Source: JAAZNO01 sp012798275 (GTDB lineage: Bacteria; Chloroflexota; Anaerolineae; B4-G1; SLSP01). From it: 36,433 nucleotides of DNA. The position numbers and the translations under genes are program-made. Each line of letters opens with the position of its first letter. The stretch's first letter is position 1. Shown here piece by piece: positions 17,420 to 24,632 of this stretch. Under the pieces are notes generated by a model, which was not told where the DNA came from, did not search any database, and worked only from the letters and a program-made list of their open reading frames with translations. The stretch spans positions 1-36,433 of the forward strand of contig DAOPQD010000026.1 in NCBI GenBank assembly GCA_035347995.1, read 5' to 3'.

Positions 17420-18355
17420 TCAAACGTCGTCCATGGGATTGAACGACGGTGGCGGCGCAGCGCCGCCCAGCACATCGCGGCGCGCCAGCGACGTCCCGCC
17501 GACCAGCAACACGGCGCCCGCCCACTGCATCAGCGATAACGTCTCCCCCAGCAACACCAACGCCAGCACCAGACTCACGACCATCTCCATGAGATTCAGA
17601 ATTGCCGTCTGCACGCCGCCAAGGCGCTCCATGCTGAAGAACGTCGCCAATCGCGACAGGGCCGTCGTCAGCCCCAAGGCAAGGATCGCCTGCCAGCCGG
17701 CGGCATTGACCGGCTCGAGGGGCGCGTTCCCCCACAGGCGCGCCACAGACACGGTGAGCGCCATGCCGGTGATGATGTAGAGCGTCGCCGAGCGCGAGGG
17801 TACATCCGCGAGGACCCACTGGCCCATCACCATGTACCAACCGTTGAGCGCCGCCGAAGCGATCATCAACATCGCGCCGAGATGATCCGAGGGATTGGTC
17901 ACGGCCCAGGGGGATTGTACGAGCACCGCCCCCACCAGCGAGGCCGCAAGTCGAAACACCGTGAGGCGCGTGAGCGCCTGTCCCGACGCGGCAAGGAAGA
18001 TCGCTACCCACACCGCATACAGCGAGCTGAGCAGGGAAGCGCGCGAGGCGTCCAGCCGACCCAGTCCGCTGTAGTAGAAAAGCGACCCCACCCCATTGAT
18101 GGCGCCAATGATCAGGCAGTACACCAACATCCGCCAGGGGATAAGGAAGAAGCGTCGCCAGAAGATGAAGTAGACGATCATCAGGAACACCGCAGCGACC
18201 AGCGTGCGCAGCGCCGCCAGCGTCAGTGGGGTGATGCCCTGGCGATAGGCCAGCTTCCCCAAGATGGGGGCCCAGCCGAGCAGGAACGAGCTCAGCAAGC
18301 CGCTGTAGATTCCCAGGTTGCGCCGTGGCTCCTGGCTGCCCGATGGAGGCGACAT
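17420..18355 (-). CDS. EamA/DMT-superfamily transporter
   Basis: The 311-residue protein consists of about ten hydrophobic segments in two similar halves, as in drug/metabolite transporters of the EamA (DUF6) type. It opens with GIYSGLLSSFLLGWAPILGKLA and the typical TLAALRTLVAAVFL. The second half ends with LVLALVLLGETLSLMQWAGAVLLVGG, the classic EamA ending (GE.l...q..G..lI..G). These are inner-membrane exporters or permeases for small metabolites, and the substrate is not predictable. The ATG has a good GAGGAG site. The promoter -10 (TATAAT, minus strand, 18402-18397) overlaps that of the divergent small gene. Confidence 0.9.
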   Translation of the reverse strand: MSPPSGSQEPRRNLGIYSGLLSSFLLGWAPILGKLAYRQGITPLTLAALRTLVAAVFLMIVYFIFWRRFFLIPWRMLVYCLIIGAINGVGSLFYYSGLGRLDASRASLLSSLYAVWVAIFLAASGQALTRLTVFRLAASLVGAVLVQSPWAVTNPSDHLGAMLMIASAALNGWYMVMGQWVLADVPSRSATLYIITGMALTVSVARLWGNAPLEPVNAAGWQAILALGLTTALSRLATFFSMERLGGVQTAILNLMEMVVSLVLALVLLGETLSLMQWAGAVLLVGGTSLARRDVLGGAAPPPSFNPMDDV

Positions 18356-18395
18356 GACATCTCCTCAAAACCGGACTTTTACTCTCTGCCTTCCG

Positions 18396-18402
18396 TATTA
18401 TA
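18396..18402. promoter_or_regulatory. Overlapping divergent -10 boxes
   Basis: The seven bases TATTATA contain TATTAT on the plus strand (18396-18401) and TATAAT on the minus strand (18402-18397). The plus-strand start would lie only a few bases before the ATG at 18412, with no ribosome site, so that gene is likely leaderless. The minus-strand start gives EamA a ~35-nt leader. Neither -35 is good (GGACTT-N17 on plus). Confidence 0.5.
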
Positions 18403-18411
18403 CTTCACGCC

Positions 18412-18885
18412 ATGAAGAAATGGCGCACCCCCATAGTGCTGGCGCTCGTGCTTCTGGACGTCGGCGTGATCGGCGTACTCGGCTACACCATTCTCAACCC
18501 CGCCGTTCCGGCAGCCCCAGCGGTCGCTGAGGTCCCGGCGTGCGCGCAGATCGTCCTTTCCAGCCTGCCGCCGTATCTTTCGCCGGCAGTCGCCTGGGAG
18601 ACAGACGCCCTCACCGTGAAACTCACCGCTTTCTACGCCACGCCGGAACCGCCGGAGGAGAGCGCTCAACTGTTGTGGGAAGCCCTCGATAGCCTGCAAC
18701 GCGCCGCTGCAGTCGGCTGCACCCTGCCCCCCAAGGTCACCCTGCTGCTTCAAGCGCACGCTCAAACGCACAGCCTCAGTCACATCGCTCGCCTCGCCGG
18801 CGCCGACATCACCGCCTGGGCCGGCGGGACGTTATCCGAAGCCGAGCTGAGTCAACGCGGCGCTTACTGGCGCGTCAGCGAATAG
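18412..18885 (+). CDS. Small membrane-anchored protein of unknown function
   Basis: 157 residues: a short basic start (MKKWRTP), one hydrophobic segment at ~8-28, a Pro/Ala linker, then a ~110-residue soluble part with two Cys (VPACAQIVL and VGCTLPP) that could form a disulfide outside the membrane. I do not recognise the family. The even codon use, the -10 just upstream and tight convergence with the next gene (9 bp) support a real gene. It is divergent from the EamA transporter with only 56 bp between starts, so the two may be co-regulated. Confidence 0.65.
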   Translation: MKKWRTPIVLALVLLDVGVIGVLGYTILNPAVPAAPAVAEVPACAQIVLSSLPPYLSPAVAWETDALTVKLTAFYATPEPPEESAQLLWEALDSLQRAAAVGCTLPPKVTLLLQAHAQTHSLSHIARLAGADITAWAGGTLSEAELSQRGAYWRVSE

Positions 18886-18894
18886 CTCGCGCCC

Positions 18895-19644
18895 TCACCG
18901 CAGCGCCGCCAGCAGCCGATCCGGCTCGTTGGTGATGAGCCCCTCCACTCCCCAGGCAGCCAGCATCCGCGCGCGCGTCACGTCATCCACCGTCCAGGTG
19001 ACGACCCACAATCCATGGCGATGCGCCCGCCGAATGCGCGCCTCGGTGAGCAGCCCGTGATGCGGATGCAATGCCTCATGCGGCGTGATAGGCCCGAACA
19101 GCCGCGCGCCGAAGCTCAAGGGGTCATACAACAGCCCGCAGGGGATCTCGGGCGCGAGCGCGCGGGCCTGCGCCAGAGCATAAGGCTTGAAGGACGAAAA
19201 CCACACCCGCTCCGTCAGCCCCAGACGCCGCACCAGCGCCACCACTGCCGCCTCCAGCGCGTCATCCCGCCGCAAAAAGGCCTTGAGCTCGATGTTGATG
19301 AGCAGCCGCTGCCCAAACGTCGTCAGCACCTCTTCCAACGTCGGGATTCGCTCGCCGGCAAAGGCCGGGTCGAAACGCACGCCGGCATCCAGCGCTTGCA
19401 GCTGCGCCAGCGTGAGATCGGCGACAGCGCCGCTGCCGTTAGTCGTCGTGTCCACCCGCTCATCGTGGATGACGACCGGCACGCCATCCGCGCTGAGATG
19501 CACGTCGAGCTCGACGCCATCGGCGCCCATCTCCAGGGCTTTCCGAAAGGCCACGAGGGTGTTCTGCGGCGCGGCGTGACTCGCGCCCCGGTGGGCAAAG
19601 ATCAACGGACGCTGTGAAGGCCAGGTTGAAGGAAACTGCGCCAT
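18895..19644 (-). CDS. Glycerophosphodiester phosphodiesterase
   Basis: The 249-residue protein carries the GDPD-family signature in order: IFAHRGASHAAPQNTLVAF (catalytic His-Arg and metal-binding Glu region, here Gln-Asn where PEN is usual), GVELDVHLSADGVPVVIHDE (metal-binding E and D, catalytic H), then INIELK, WFSSF and VVTWTVDD near the end. It hydrolyses glycerophosphodiesters to glycerol-3-phosphate and an alcohol, in phospholipid turnover. I chose the ATG at 19644 because it lies 1 nt after the ATPase stop codon and 8 nt after a GGAG inside that gene. A longer frame upstream only reads through the ATPase gene. Cytosolic: there is no signal peptide. Confidence 0.9.
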   Translation of the reverse strand: MAQFPSTWPSQRPLIFAHRGASHAAPQNTLVAFRKALEMGADGVELDVHLSADGVPVVIHDERVDTTTNGSGAVADLTLAQLQALDAGVRFDPAFAGERIPTLEEVLTTFGQRLLINIELKAFLRRDDALEAAVVALVRRLGLTERVWFSSFKPYALAQARALAPEIPCGLLYDPLSFGARLFGPITPHEALHPHHGLLTEARIRRAHRHGLWVVTWTVDDVTRARMLAAWGVEGLITNEPDRLLAALR

Positions 19645-19645
19645 T

Positions 19646-20947
19646 TTAGAGCTCCACAAAATAAGCCGCCGCGGCCCGATCCAGGAGTTCCTGGCTGAGG
19701 GAGGGCGGCACGTTGAGATAGCGGGCAATGTCAATGATCTGATCTATCAGGTCACGGGGATGACAGGCGCGCGGAGCGCGATGCGGCTTGATATAATGTT
19801 CCTTGATCAGGTACGCCAGCGCGGCGTCGCTCCACTCGATCCCCCGCGCCTGACAAATGCGCTTGAGAATCTCGCGGTAGCCGTCCCAATCGGGATCGCC
19901 GACCTCGATTTTGTGGCGGATACGGCGCAGAAAAGCCTCGTCAACCAGGTCCTTGGGGGCGAGATTGGTCGAGAAGACAATCAGCACCTCGAAAGGAATC
20001 TCGATTTTGCGGCCCGTGTGCAGGGTCAGATAATCCAGGCGCTTCTCCAGCGGCACGATCCAGCGGTTCAGCAGATCGCGCGGGCGGACCTGTTGACGTC
20101 CGAAGTCGTCAATCAACAGGATGCCGCCGTTAGCACGCATCTGGAAGGGCGACTCGTAATATTTGTTGTTCACGTCGTAAACCAGATCCAACCCTTCCAA
20201 CGTGAGCTCGCCACCGACCACGATGAAAGGGCGCCGGATGCGGATCCAGCGGGTGTCAATGGTGCGCTGCGTCGCCGCATCCAGGGGTGCCAGCACATGG
20301 TTGACGTTGTCGAAGACCTTGATCACCTGCCCATCTACTTCTACGGCAAAGGGGATAAAAATATCACCTTCCATCAGCAGGGAGCCGATGGCTTCCGCGA
20401 TGGAGGTTTTGCCGTTGCCCGGCGCGCCGAAGAGGAAAATCGAACGCCCGGAGTTGACGGCAGGGCCGATCTGCTCAAAGGTCGTTTCGTTGATCACGAG
20501 GTGCGACAGTGCCTGCCGCAGCTGGCGTTTGTTCACGGTGATTTCCTTGAGGCCCTGGCGCCGCACCGACTGATTGTAAACCTCCAATGGCACGGGAGCC
20601 AGGCCGGCATACTGACTGCGCTCAAGGGCGTCCCGCGCCATCTCGCGTCCGCGAGCGGTCAGCACGTACTCGTAGGTAGATTCCGAAAGTCCGCTGGTGC
20701 CGCCGGTCGCCCCGCGCACCTCACAAAGGCGCTCGCGCTTGAGGAATTCCAGGCATTGACTGACCACGCCCGCGAAAGGCAGCGCCATGCGCGTCGCCAG
20801 ATCCCGGCCAGAGAGATAGCTCTCGAAATAAAGCACTTTCAACGCCAGGTCAGTCAGGAAACCGATATTCAAGCCCGTTTCCTGAACATTCCGCGGTGCT
20901 AACGGCGTGAAGCCAGGCGGTTGATTGCCCGTATTCGATTGCACCAT
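19646..20947 (-). CDS. AAA-type P-loop ATPase with N-terminal winged-helix-like region
   Basis: 433 residues. Residues ~25-115 look like a winged-helix/DprA-like helical domain (ARGREMARDALERSQYAG is its end). The ATPase core follows: Walker A GAPGNGKTS (174-182), a Tyr-rich insertion (NNKYYESPFQMRANGG), Walker B ILLIDDFG (276-283), sensor-1 VFSTN (N328), and an Arg-rich FLRRIRHK that could hold the arginine finger. It resembles AAA ATPases of the MoxR/dynein-related sort, but I cannot name the family or partner. I chose the ATG at 20947, 6 nt after AAGGAGGT; a GTG-started extension to 21079 would run through an intergenic hairpin repeat. It is first in an operon with the phosphodiesterase. 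Confidence 0.85.
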   Translation of the reverse strand: MVQSNTGNQPPGFTPLAPRNVQETGLNIGFLTDLALKVLYFESYLSGRDLATRMALPFAGVVSQCLEFLKRERLCEVRGATGGTSGLSESTYEYVLTARGREMARDALERSQYAGLAPVPLEVYNQSVRRQGLKEITVNKRQLRQALSHLVINETTFEQIGPAVNSGRSIFLFGAPGNGKTSIAEAIGSLLMEGDIFIPFAVEVDGQVIKVFDNVNHVLAPLDAATQRTIDTRWIRIRRPFIVVGGELTLEGLDLVYDVNNKYYESPFQMRANGGILLIDDFGRQQVRPRDLLNRWIVPLEKRLDYLTLHTGRKIEIPFEVLIVFSTNLAPKDLVDEAFLRRIRHKIEVGDPDWDGYREILKRICQARGIEWSDAALAYLIKEHYIKPHRAPRACHPRDLIDQIIDIARYLNVPPSLSQELLDRAAAAYFVEL

Positions 20948-21016
20948 GAGGTACCTCCTTCGAAAATAGCCCCGAATGAACCCGAATTTCACGAATAAGA
21001 GGGGAACTTTTTTTGC

Positions 21017-21055
21017 GGGGTTTTGCAGGCGGGCGTAGCCCGCCTGCAAAACCCC
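21017..21055. repeat. 18-bp perfect hairpin (REP-like)
   Basis: GGGGTTTTGCAGGCGGGC, loop GTA, and its exact complement. Neither strand carries a terminator-like T run directly behind it in the direction of the nearest gene, although TTATTTTTT follows on the plus strand. It looks like an intergenic repeat more than a terminator. Confidence 0.75.
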
Positions 21056-21067
21056 CTTATTTTTTCT

Positions 21068-21116
21068 CCCCTCCCCCACGGCGCAAACGCCGTTGGGGAG
21101 GGGGCAGGGGGTGGGG
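21068..21116. repeat. Hairpin plus G-quadruplex-type repeat element
   Basis: The inverted repeat CCCCTCCCC-c-ACGGCG / CGCCGT-t-GGGGAGGGG (21068-21103) runs into four G runs, GGGG-A-GGGGG-CA-GGGGG-T-GGGG (21095-21116), and then CAAAAG. A related C-run/hairpin element sits at 30643-30690 in the opposite orientation. Confidence 0.75.
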
Positions 21117-21133
21117 CAAAAGCTACAGCTCCC

Positions 21134-21151
21134 AAAGGTTCATCCATCGCC
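21134..21151 (+). repeat. Exact 18-mer, shared with 30691-30708
   Basis: AAAGGTTCATCCATCGCC occurs here and at 30691-30708, both next to a hairpin/G-run element and both upstream of minus-strand genes. Confidence 0.85.
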
Positions 21152-21240
21152 AGAGAGCAGTGAGAAGAGAGCTGTCGCAGTCTCTGCTCACAACTTACCC
21201 CCAGAGAACTATAGGACGCTGATTTACGCTGATTCTTCTC

Positions 21241-22332
21241 TCAGGCATGGACCACAAAAGGCGCACGGGGCAAGGTGCTGAGCGTCTCCGCGCCGACGGC
21301 GGTGATCACCACATTGTCCTCGATGCGCACGCCCCCCACCCCTTCCAGATACACACCCGGCTCGACAGTGAAAGTCATGCCCGGCAACAACGCCCCCGTG
21401 TTGCCGGCGACAATGTACGGCGGCTCGTGCACCTCCAGGCCCAGGCCGTGACCGGTCCGGTGCGTGAAATGCTCCCCGTGACCCGCCGCGGTGATGACAG
21501 CCCGCGCGGCAGCGTCAACCGCCTCCGCCGCAATGCCGGGACGAGCGGCCGCACGACCGGCCTCATTGGCGCGGAGCACGAGCTCCTGGACGGCGCACAG
21601 CGGTCCTGCCGGCGGACCCATGGTCACCGCGCGCGTCAAATCCGAGGCATAGCCCTCGACAAAAGCGCCCCAATCCACGACCAGCCAATCGCCATAGGCC
21701 AGCGGGCGCGAACCGGGCACCGCGTGCGGCAAAGCGCCGTTGGGACCGCCTACCACAATCGGATCGAAGGAAATCGCATCCGCCCCGCTGGTGAGCAGCC
21801 GCGCCACGAGGCGCGCCGTCGCCTCACGTTCGGTCATGCCGGGGTGCACGTCGGCGAGCCAGCCCAAAAAGGCCGCCTCGGCGACGGCAATGGCGCGACG
21901 CATCGCAGCGAGTTCCAGCGAGGACTTCTGCACGCGCAACTGGCTCAACAACTCATCCGCCGGCACCAGGCGCGAGCCGGCGGCATAGCGCTCCAGAAGG
22001 CGTGCCTCCAGCAGCCTCATGCGCAGCGCCTCCACCCCGATGCGGGCGTCCGCCAGCTCCAGCGCCACACAAGCTTCGTGGAACGCCATGGCGTAGCCTT
22101 CCTCATCGGTGTAAGAAAAGACCTCCAGTTCGCTGACCTTGCCCGCTTCCAGCGCCGGCACCACCATCACCGGCGGCTGATCTACGGGAATCACGGCCAG
22201 CGTAGGCCTTTCGCTGAGGTGAAAACTGTAGCCGGTCAGATGCAGCAGATTGGGGCCGGGCACCAACGCCACCGCATCCAGCCCCTCAGCCTGCGCCAAT
22301 TCCACCAGGCAGTCCAATAACTCACTGTTCAT
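21241..22332 (-). CDS. M24-family metallopeptidase (Xaa-Pro dipeptidase/aminopeptidase type)
   Basis: The 363-residue protein has the creatinase N-terminal domain (~1-125) and the pita-bread peptidase domain. All five metal ligands are in place: VVDWGAFVEGYASDLTRAV (two Asp), HRTGHGLGLEVHE (His), TVEPGVYLEG (Glu) and VRIEDNVVI (Glu). It cleaves Xaa-Pro bonds with Mn or Co; whether it is a dipeptidase or aminopeptidase cannot be told from the sequence. The start at 22332 is fixed by GGGAGGAG 5-8 nt before the ATG. It is divergent from the MBL-fold gene. Confidence 0.93.
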   Translation of the reverse strand: MNSELLDCLVELAQAEGLDAVALVPGPNLLHLTGYSFHLSERPTLAVIPVDQPPVMVVPALEAGKVSELEVFSYTDEEGYAMAFHEACVALELADARIGVEALRMRLLEARLLERYAAGSRLVPADELLSQLRVQKSSLELAAMRRAIAVAEAAFLGWLADVHPGMTEREATARLVARLLTSGADAISFDPIVVGGPNGALPHAVPGSRPLAYGDWLVVDWGAFVEGYASDLTRAVTMGPPAGPLCAVQELVLRANEAGRAAARPGIAAEAVDAAARAVITAAGHGEHFTHRTGHGLGLEVHEPPYIVAGNTGALLPGMTFTVEPGVYLEGVGGVRIEDNVVITAVGAETLSTLPRAPFVVHA

Positions 22333-22379
22333 GCGCTCCTCCCTGTTGTCCGAAAAGCGGATCCGAGCATCAACCCCTG

Positions 22380-22407
22380 TTGCAGCCTGACCGCTTTGCG
22401 TTACAAT
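22380..22407 (+). promoter_or_regulatory. Promoter of the MBL-fold gene
   Basis: TTGCAG (22380-22385), 16 nt, TACAAT (22402-22407), ~60 nt before the ATG at 22468. Confidence 0.6.
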
Positions 22408-22467
22408 GTCCCACACGCCCGTCGCGCTTGCAAGTACGACGGGACGATTTCATCCCTGGAGTTGCCG

Positions 22468-23115
22468 ATGATCCTCTGTCTGCCTATCGGGATGGTAGAT
22501 TCGAACTGCTATCTCATCTACGATGAGTCCGGCGAGACCGATCACGACGGCGCCGTGATTGATCCTGGTGGAGAACCGCAGCCGCTCCTCGACGAGATCG
22601 TGCAGCGCCACGTGCATCTGCGCTACCTGCTGAACACTCACGGGCACTTCGATCACATCGCCGCAAACGCGCAGCTGCGGCAGGCTTTCCCGGCGCCCCT
22701 CGGAGTGCATCCCGCCGACCGCGACTTGCTGGCTACCGGTGGCGGCGCGGCGCTGTTCGGCCTGCACAACATCCCCTCGTCAGTGCCTGACCTGGAACTG
22801 CTCGATGGCGTCACCCTGGAGATCGGACGCCGGCATCTGCAGGTGCTGCACACGCCAGGGCACACGCCTGGCAGCGTCTGCCTCTACTGCGCGGAAGAGA
22901 ACGCCGTGTTTACCGGGGACACGCTGTTTGCTGGCGACGTCGGGCGCACGGATCTGCCCGGCGGCGACGCCCGACAACTGACGGCAAGCCTGCGACGGCT
23001 ACTGACGTTGCCTGCAGAAACCCGCGTCTTCCCAGGTCACGGTTCCGCCAGCACGCTGGAACGCGAACGACGCCTCAATCCCTGGCTGCGACGGCTGGCG
23101 GCCGGCCCTACATGA
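22468..23115 (+). CDS. Metallo-beta-lactamase-fold hydrolase (glyoxalase II-like)
   Basis: The 215-residue protein has the full MBL zinc-site set: THGHFDHI (HxHxDH), HTPGHTPGSVCLY (second His), TGDTLFAGDVGRTDL (Asp) and FPGHGSAST (last His). The order and spacing match short bacterial hydroxyacylglutathione-hydrolase-like enzymes, which hydrolyse thioesters such as S-lactoyl-glutathione or relatives, but function is not settled by fold. The ATG at 22468 was chosen because GGAG lies 7 nt before it; an earlier in-frame ATG at 22396 would add an unrelated leader. Cytosolic. Confidence 0.88.
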   Translation: MILCLPIGMVDSNCYLIYDESGETDHDGAVIDPGGEPQPLLDEIVQRHVHLRYLLNTHGHFDHIAANAQLRQAFPAPLGVHPADRDLLATGGGAALFGLHNIPSSVPDLELLDGVTLEIGRRHLQVLHTPGHTPGSVCLYCAEENAVFTGDTLFAGDVGRTDLPGGDARQLTASLRRLLTLPAETRVFPGHGSASTLERERRLNPWLRRLAAGPT

Positions 23116-23165
23116 CGCGCCGCCCCCGCCATCGCCGCGCAGCAAAGCCTCACCGGGCTTTCGAG

Positions 23166-23366
23166 CTACCCCGAAAGCATTCTGAGCACCCCGAGCACTC
23201 CAACTCCCAATTTCACCGCAGTGCCGGGCGACATAGTGGGAAGGTGCTCTTTCCCTGCCTCGTCCATCTCGACGGTCGCGGTGTTGTAGTAAATCCAGCC
23301 CGCCAAAGCCCCCACCAAAGACCCCACAGCGCCACCAATTAACAACGCGCGCAGTTTTGCACTCAC
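23166..23366 (-). CDS. Small membrane protein, unknown function
   Basis: 66 residues: a GTG start 6 nt after AGGAGG (well formed), a Gly/Ala-rich transmembrane segment (LRALLIGGAVGSLVGALAGWIYY), then a short polar part ending in VKLGVGVLGVLRMLSG, a second hydrophobic stretch. The pattern recalls YtxH-like small proteins, but that is only a resemblance. It lies 41 nt after the next small membrane gene and is probably in the same operon. Confidence 0.65.
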   Translation of the reverse strand: MSAKLRALLIGGAVGSLVGALAGWIYYNTATVEMDEAGKEHLPTMSPGTAVKLGVGVLGVLRMLSG

Positions 23367-23407
23367 GATGACCTCCTGTTCTAATGCTCAGATTTTTGAC
23401 ACCCCAC

Positions 23408-23689
23408 TCACTTTTTCACGGTCAATTGTCGCAGAATGGTCTGCGTCATACAGATCGTGCTGTGCACGCGAATGAAGGGCGCGGTAATCCGCTGCGTGAT
23501 GTTCTCGACGCTCCGGCGCCCCTGTTCCGCATAGACGAAGGCCAGGCGCAGATAGCGTCGCACCACGGGCCGCACCCGATGGACGACGTACGCCAGCCCC
23601 GCAAGCAACACCAGCGGAATCAACGCCATCACCAGCGCCTGCAGGCTCAAAAAGATCAGCGCAATGTCACGGGGATTCGACCACGACAT
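23408..23689 (-). CDS. Small membrane protein, unknown function
   Basis: 93 residues. Residues ~8-36 are one long hydrophobic segment (IALIFLSLQALVMALIPLVL), followed by a basic amphipathic tail (HRVRPVVRRYLRL) that points to the cytoplasm. The start has GAGGAGGG 5 nt before the ATG, and a likely promoter lies at 23733-23761. I do not recognise the family. It is the first gene of a two-gene unit with the 66-residue protein, both downstream of dgkA. Confidence 0.7.
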   Translation of the reverse strand: MSWSNPRDIALIFLSLQALVMALIPLVLLAGLAYVVHRVRPVVRRYLRLAFVYAEQGRRSVENITQRITAPFIRVHSTICMTQTILRQLTVKK

Positions 23690-23732
23690 AGTCCCTCCTC
23701 AACCGGCATACGGCAGCTGCCACTCTCCGCAC

Positions 23733-23761
23733 AGTATACCGCGAGAATTGAAATCTGAAAA
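23733..23761 (-). promoter_or_regulatory. Promoter of the small-membrane-protein pair
   Basis: Minus strand TTTTCA (23761-23756), 17 nt, TATACT (23738-23733), ~45 nt before the ATG at 23689. The -35 is weak (4/6). It gives the pair expression independent of dgkA. Confidence 0.5.
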
Positions 23762-23769
23762 TGAGTCCG

Positions 23770-24153
23770 CTAATGGAGCAGCCCCAGGCGCTGCAGCAGC
23801 GGCGGACCGAGCAGCAACAGACCGACAATCACGGCAATTATCGCCGCCAGCAGCACCGCGCCCGCAGCCAGGTCTTTCACGCGCTTGGCCAGGGGATGAT
23901 AGGTCGGGCTGGCCAGGTCTACCAGCAGTTCAGCCCCCGTGTTGAAGATCTCCGCCAGGAGTACAAAGCCGATGCACAGCAACAGGCCGATCCATTCCTG
24001 GCGCGAGACCCCCAGCCACAGACCCATCGCGATCACGGCCACCGCCACACCCAGATGGATGCGAAAGTTGCGCTCCGTGCGGAGGACGTCCCACAACCCG
24101 GCGCCGGCAAAACGGAAACTCGCCAACAGGCTAAAATGCGGTTTGGAGTTCAT
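23770..24153 (-). CDS. dgkA: Diacylglycerol kinase/undecaprenol kinase, DgkA family
   Basis: The 127-residue protein has three hydrophobic segments and the DgkA signature: RNFRIHLGVAV, then AEIFNTGAELLVDL (catalytic Glu/Asn helix), then HPLAKRVKDLAAGAVLL. In Gram-positives this protein phosphorylates undecaprenol; in Proteobacteria it phosphorylates diacylglycerol. Here the surrounding gene order is the Gram-positive one. The start ATG overlaps the ybeY stop (ATGA), so translation is coupled. A longer frame to 24210 is ruled out by that overlap. Confidence 0.92.
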   Translation of the reverse strand: MNSKPHFSLLASFRFAGAGLWDVLRTERNFRIHLGVAVAVIAMGLWLGVSRQEWIGLLLCIGFVLLAEIFNTGAELLVDLASPTYHPLAKRVKDLAAGAVLLAAIIAVIVGLLLLGPPLLQRLGLLH

Positions 24154-24632
24154 TCCGGCAAAGAGGTCTCGATTGACAACAGCGCCAGGATTTCGCCCTG
24201 CACTTTCCACATCTGCGCCTTTTGGACCTCGTCGGCGTGATCATAGCCCAACAGGTGCAGCACGCCGTGGACGATGAGCAGCTGCAGTTCCTGCGTCACC
24301 GGGCAGCCGGCCTCCTCTGCCTGGCGCTCCGCCGTCGGCAGCGAGATGACGATGTCCCCCAAATAACGCGGAAAGTCCCCCGCGCCCACGACCGCGAAGG
24401 GACCGCGCGTGTCATTGACAAACGACAACACATCGGTCGGACGGTCAACGCCGCGAAAACGCGCATTGAGCGCCTGCAAGGACGCATCGTCGCTGATCAC
24501 GATGGCCAGCTCACACGGCGACGTCACATTCTGGTGTTTCAGGGTCACCAAAGCCGCCACCCGCAGCAACACGGGATCTATGCCCTCCAAAGGCACTTCA
24601 TTCTGAATTTGAACTGCATGCAAAATACTCAT
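24150..24632 (-). CDS. ybeY: Endoribonuclease YbeY
   Basis: The 160-residue protein carries the YbeY zinc motif HGVLHLLGYDH and the upstream conserved TDVLSFVNDTRGPF and LGDIVISLP blocks. YbeY is a single-strand-specific endonuclease that processes the 16S rRNA 3' end and helps ribosome quality control. Its ATG overlaps the pgpH stop by 4 nt (ATGA) and its stop overlaps the dgkA start, so all three are a tightly coupled operon. Confidence 0.96.
   Translation of the reverse strand: MSILHAVQIQNEVPLEGIDPVLLRVAALVTLKHQNVTSPCELAIVISDDASLQALNARFRGVDRPTDVLSFVNDTRGPFAVVGAGDFPRYLGDIVISLPTAERQAEEAGCPVTQELQLLIVHGVLHLLGYDHADEVQKAQMWKVQGEILALLSIETSLPE

Noticed and set aside
19760..20902. 380-codon plus-strand frame opposite the AAA ATPase
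   Set aside because: The minus strand carries clear Walker motifs and a strong ribosome site; the plus frame has no start signal or recognisable motif.
21017..21055. Hairpin as terminator of the M24 gene
   Set aside because: It lies ~185 nt behind the stop and on the minus strand is followed by an A run, not T, so it does not fit an intrinsic terminator.
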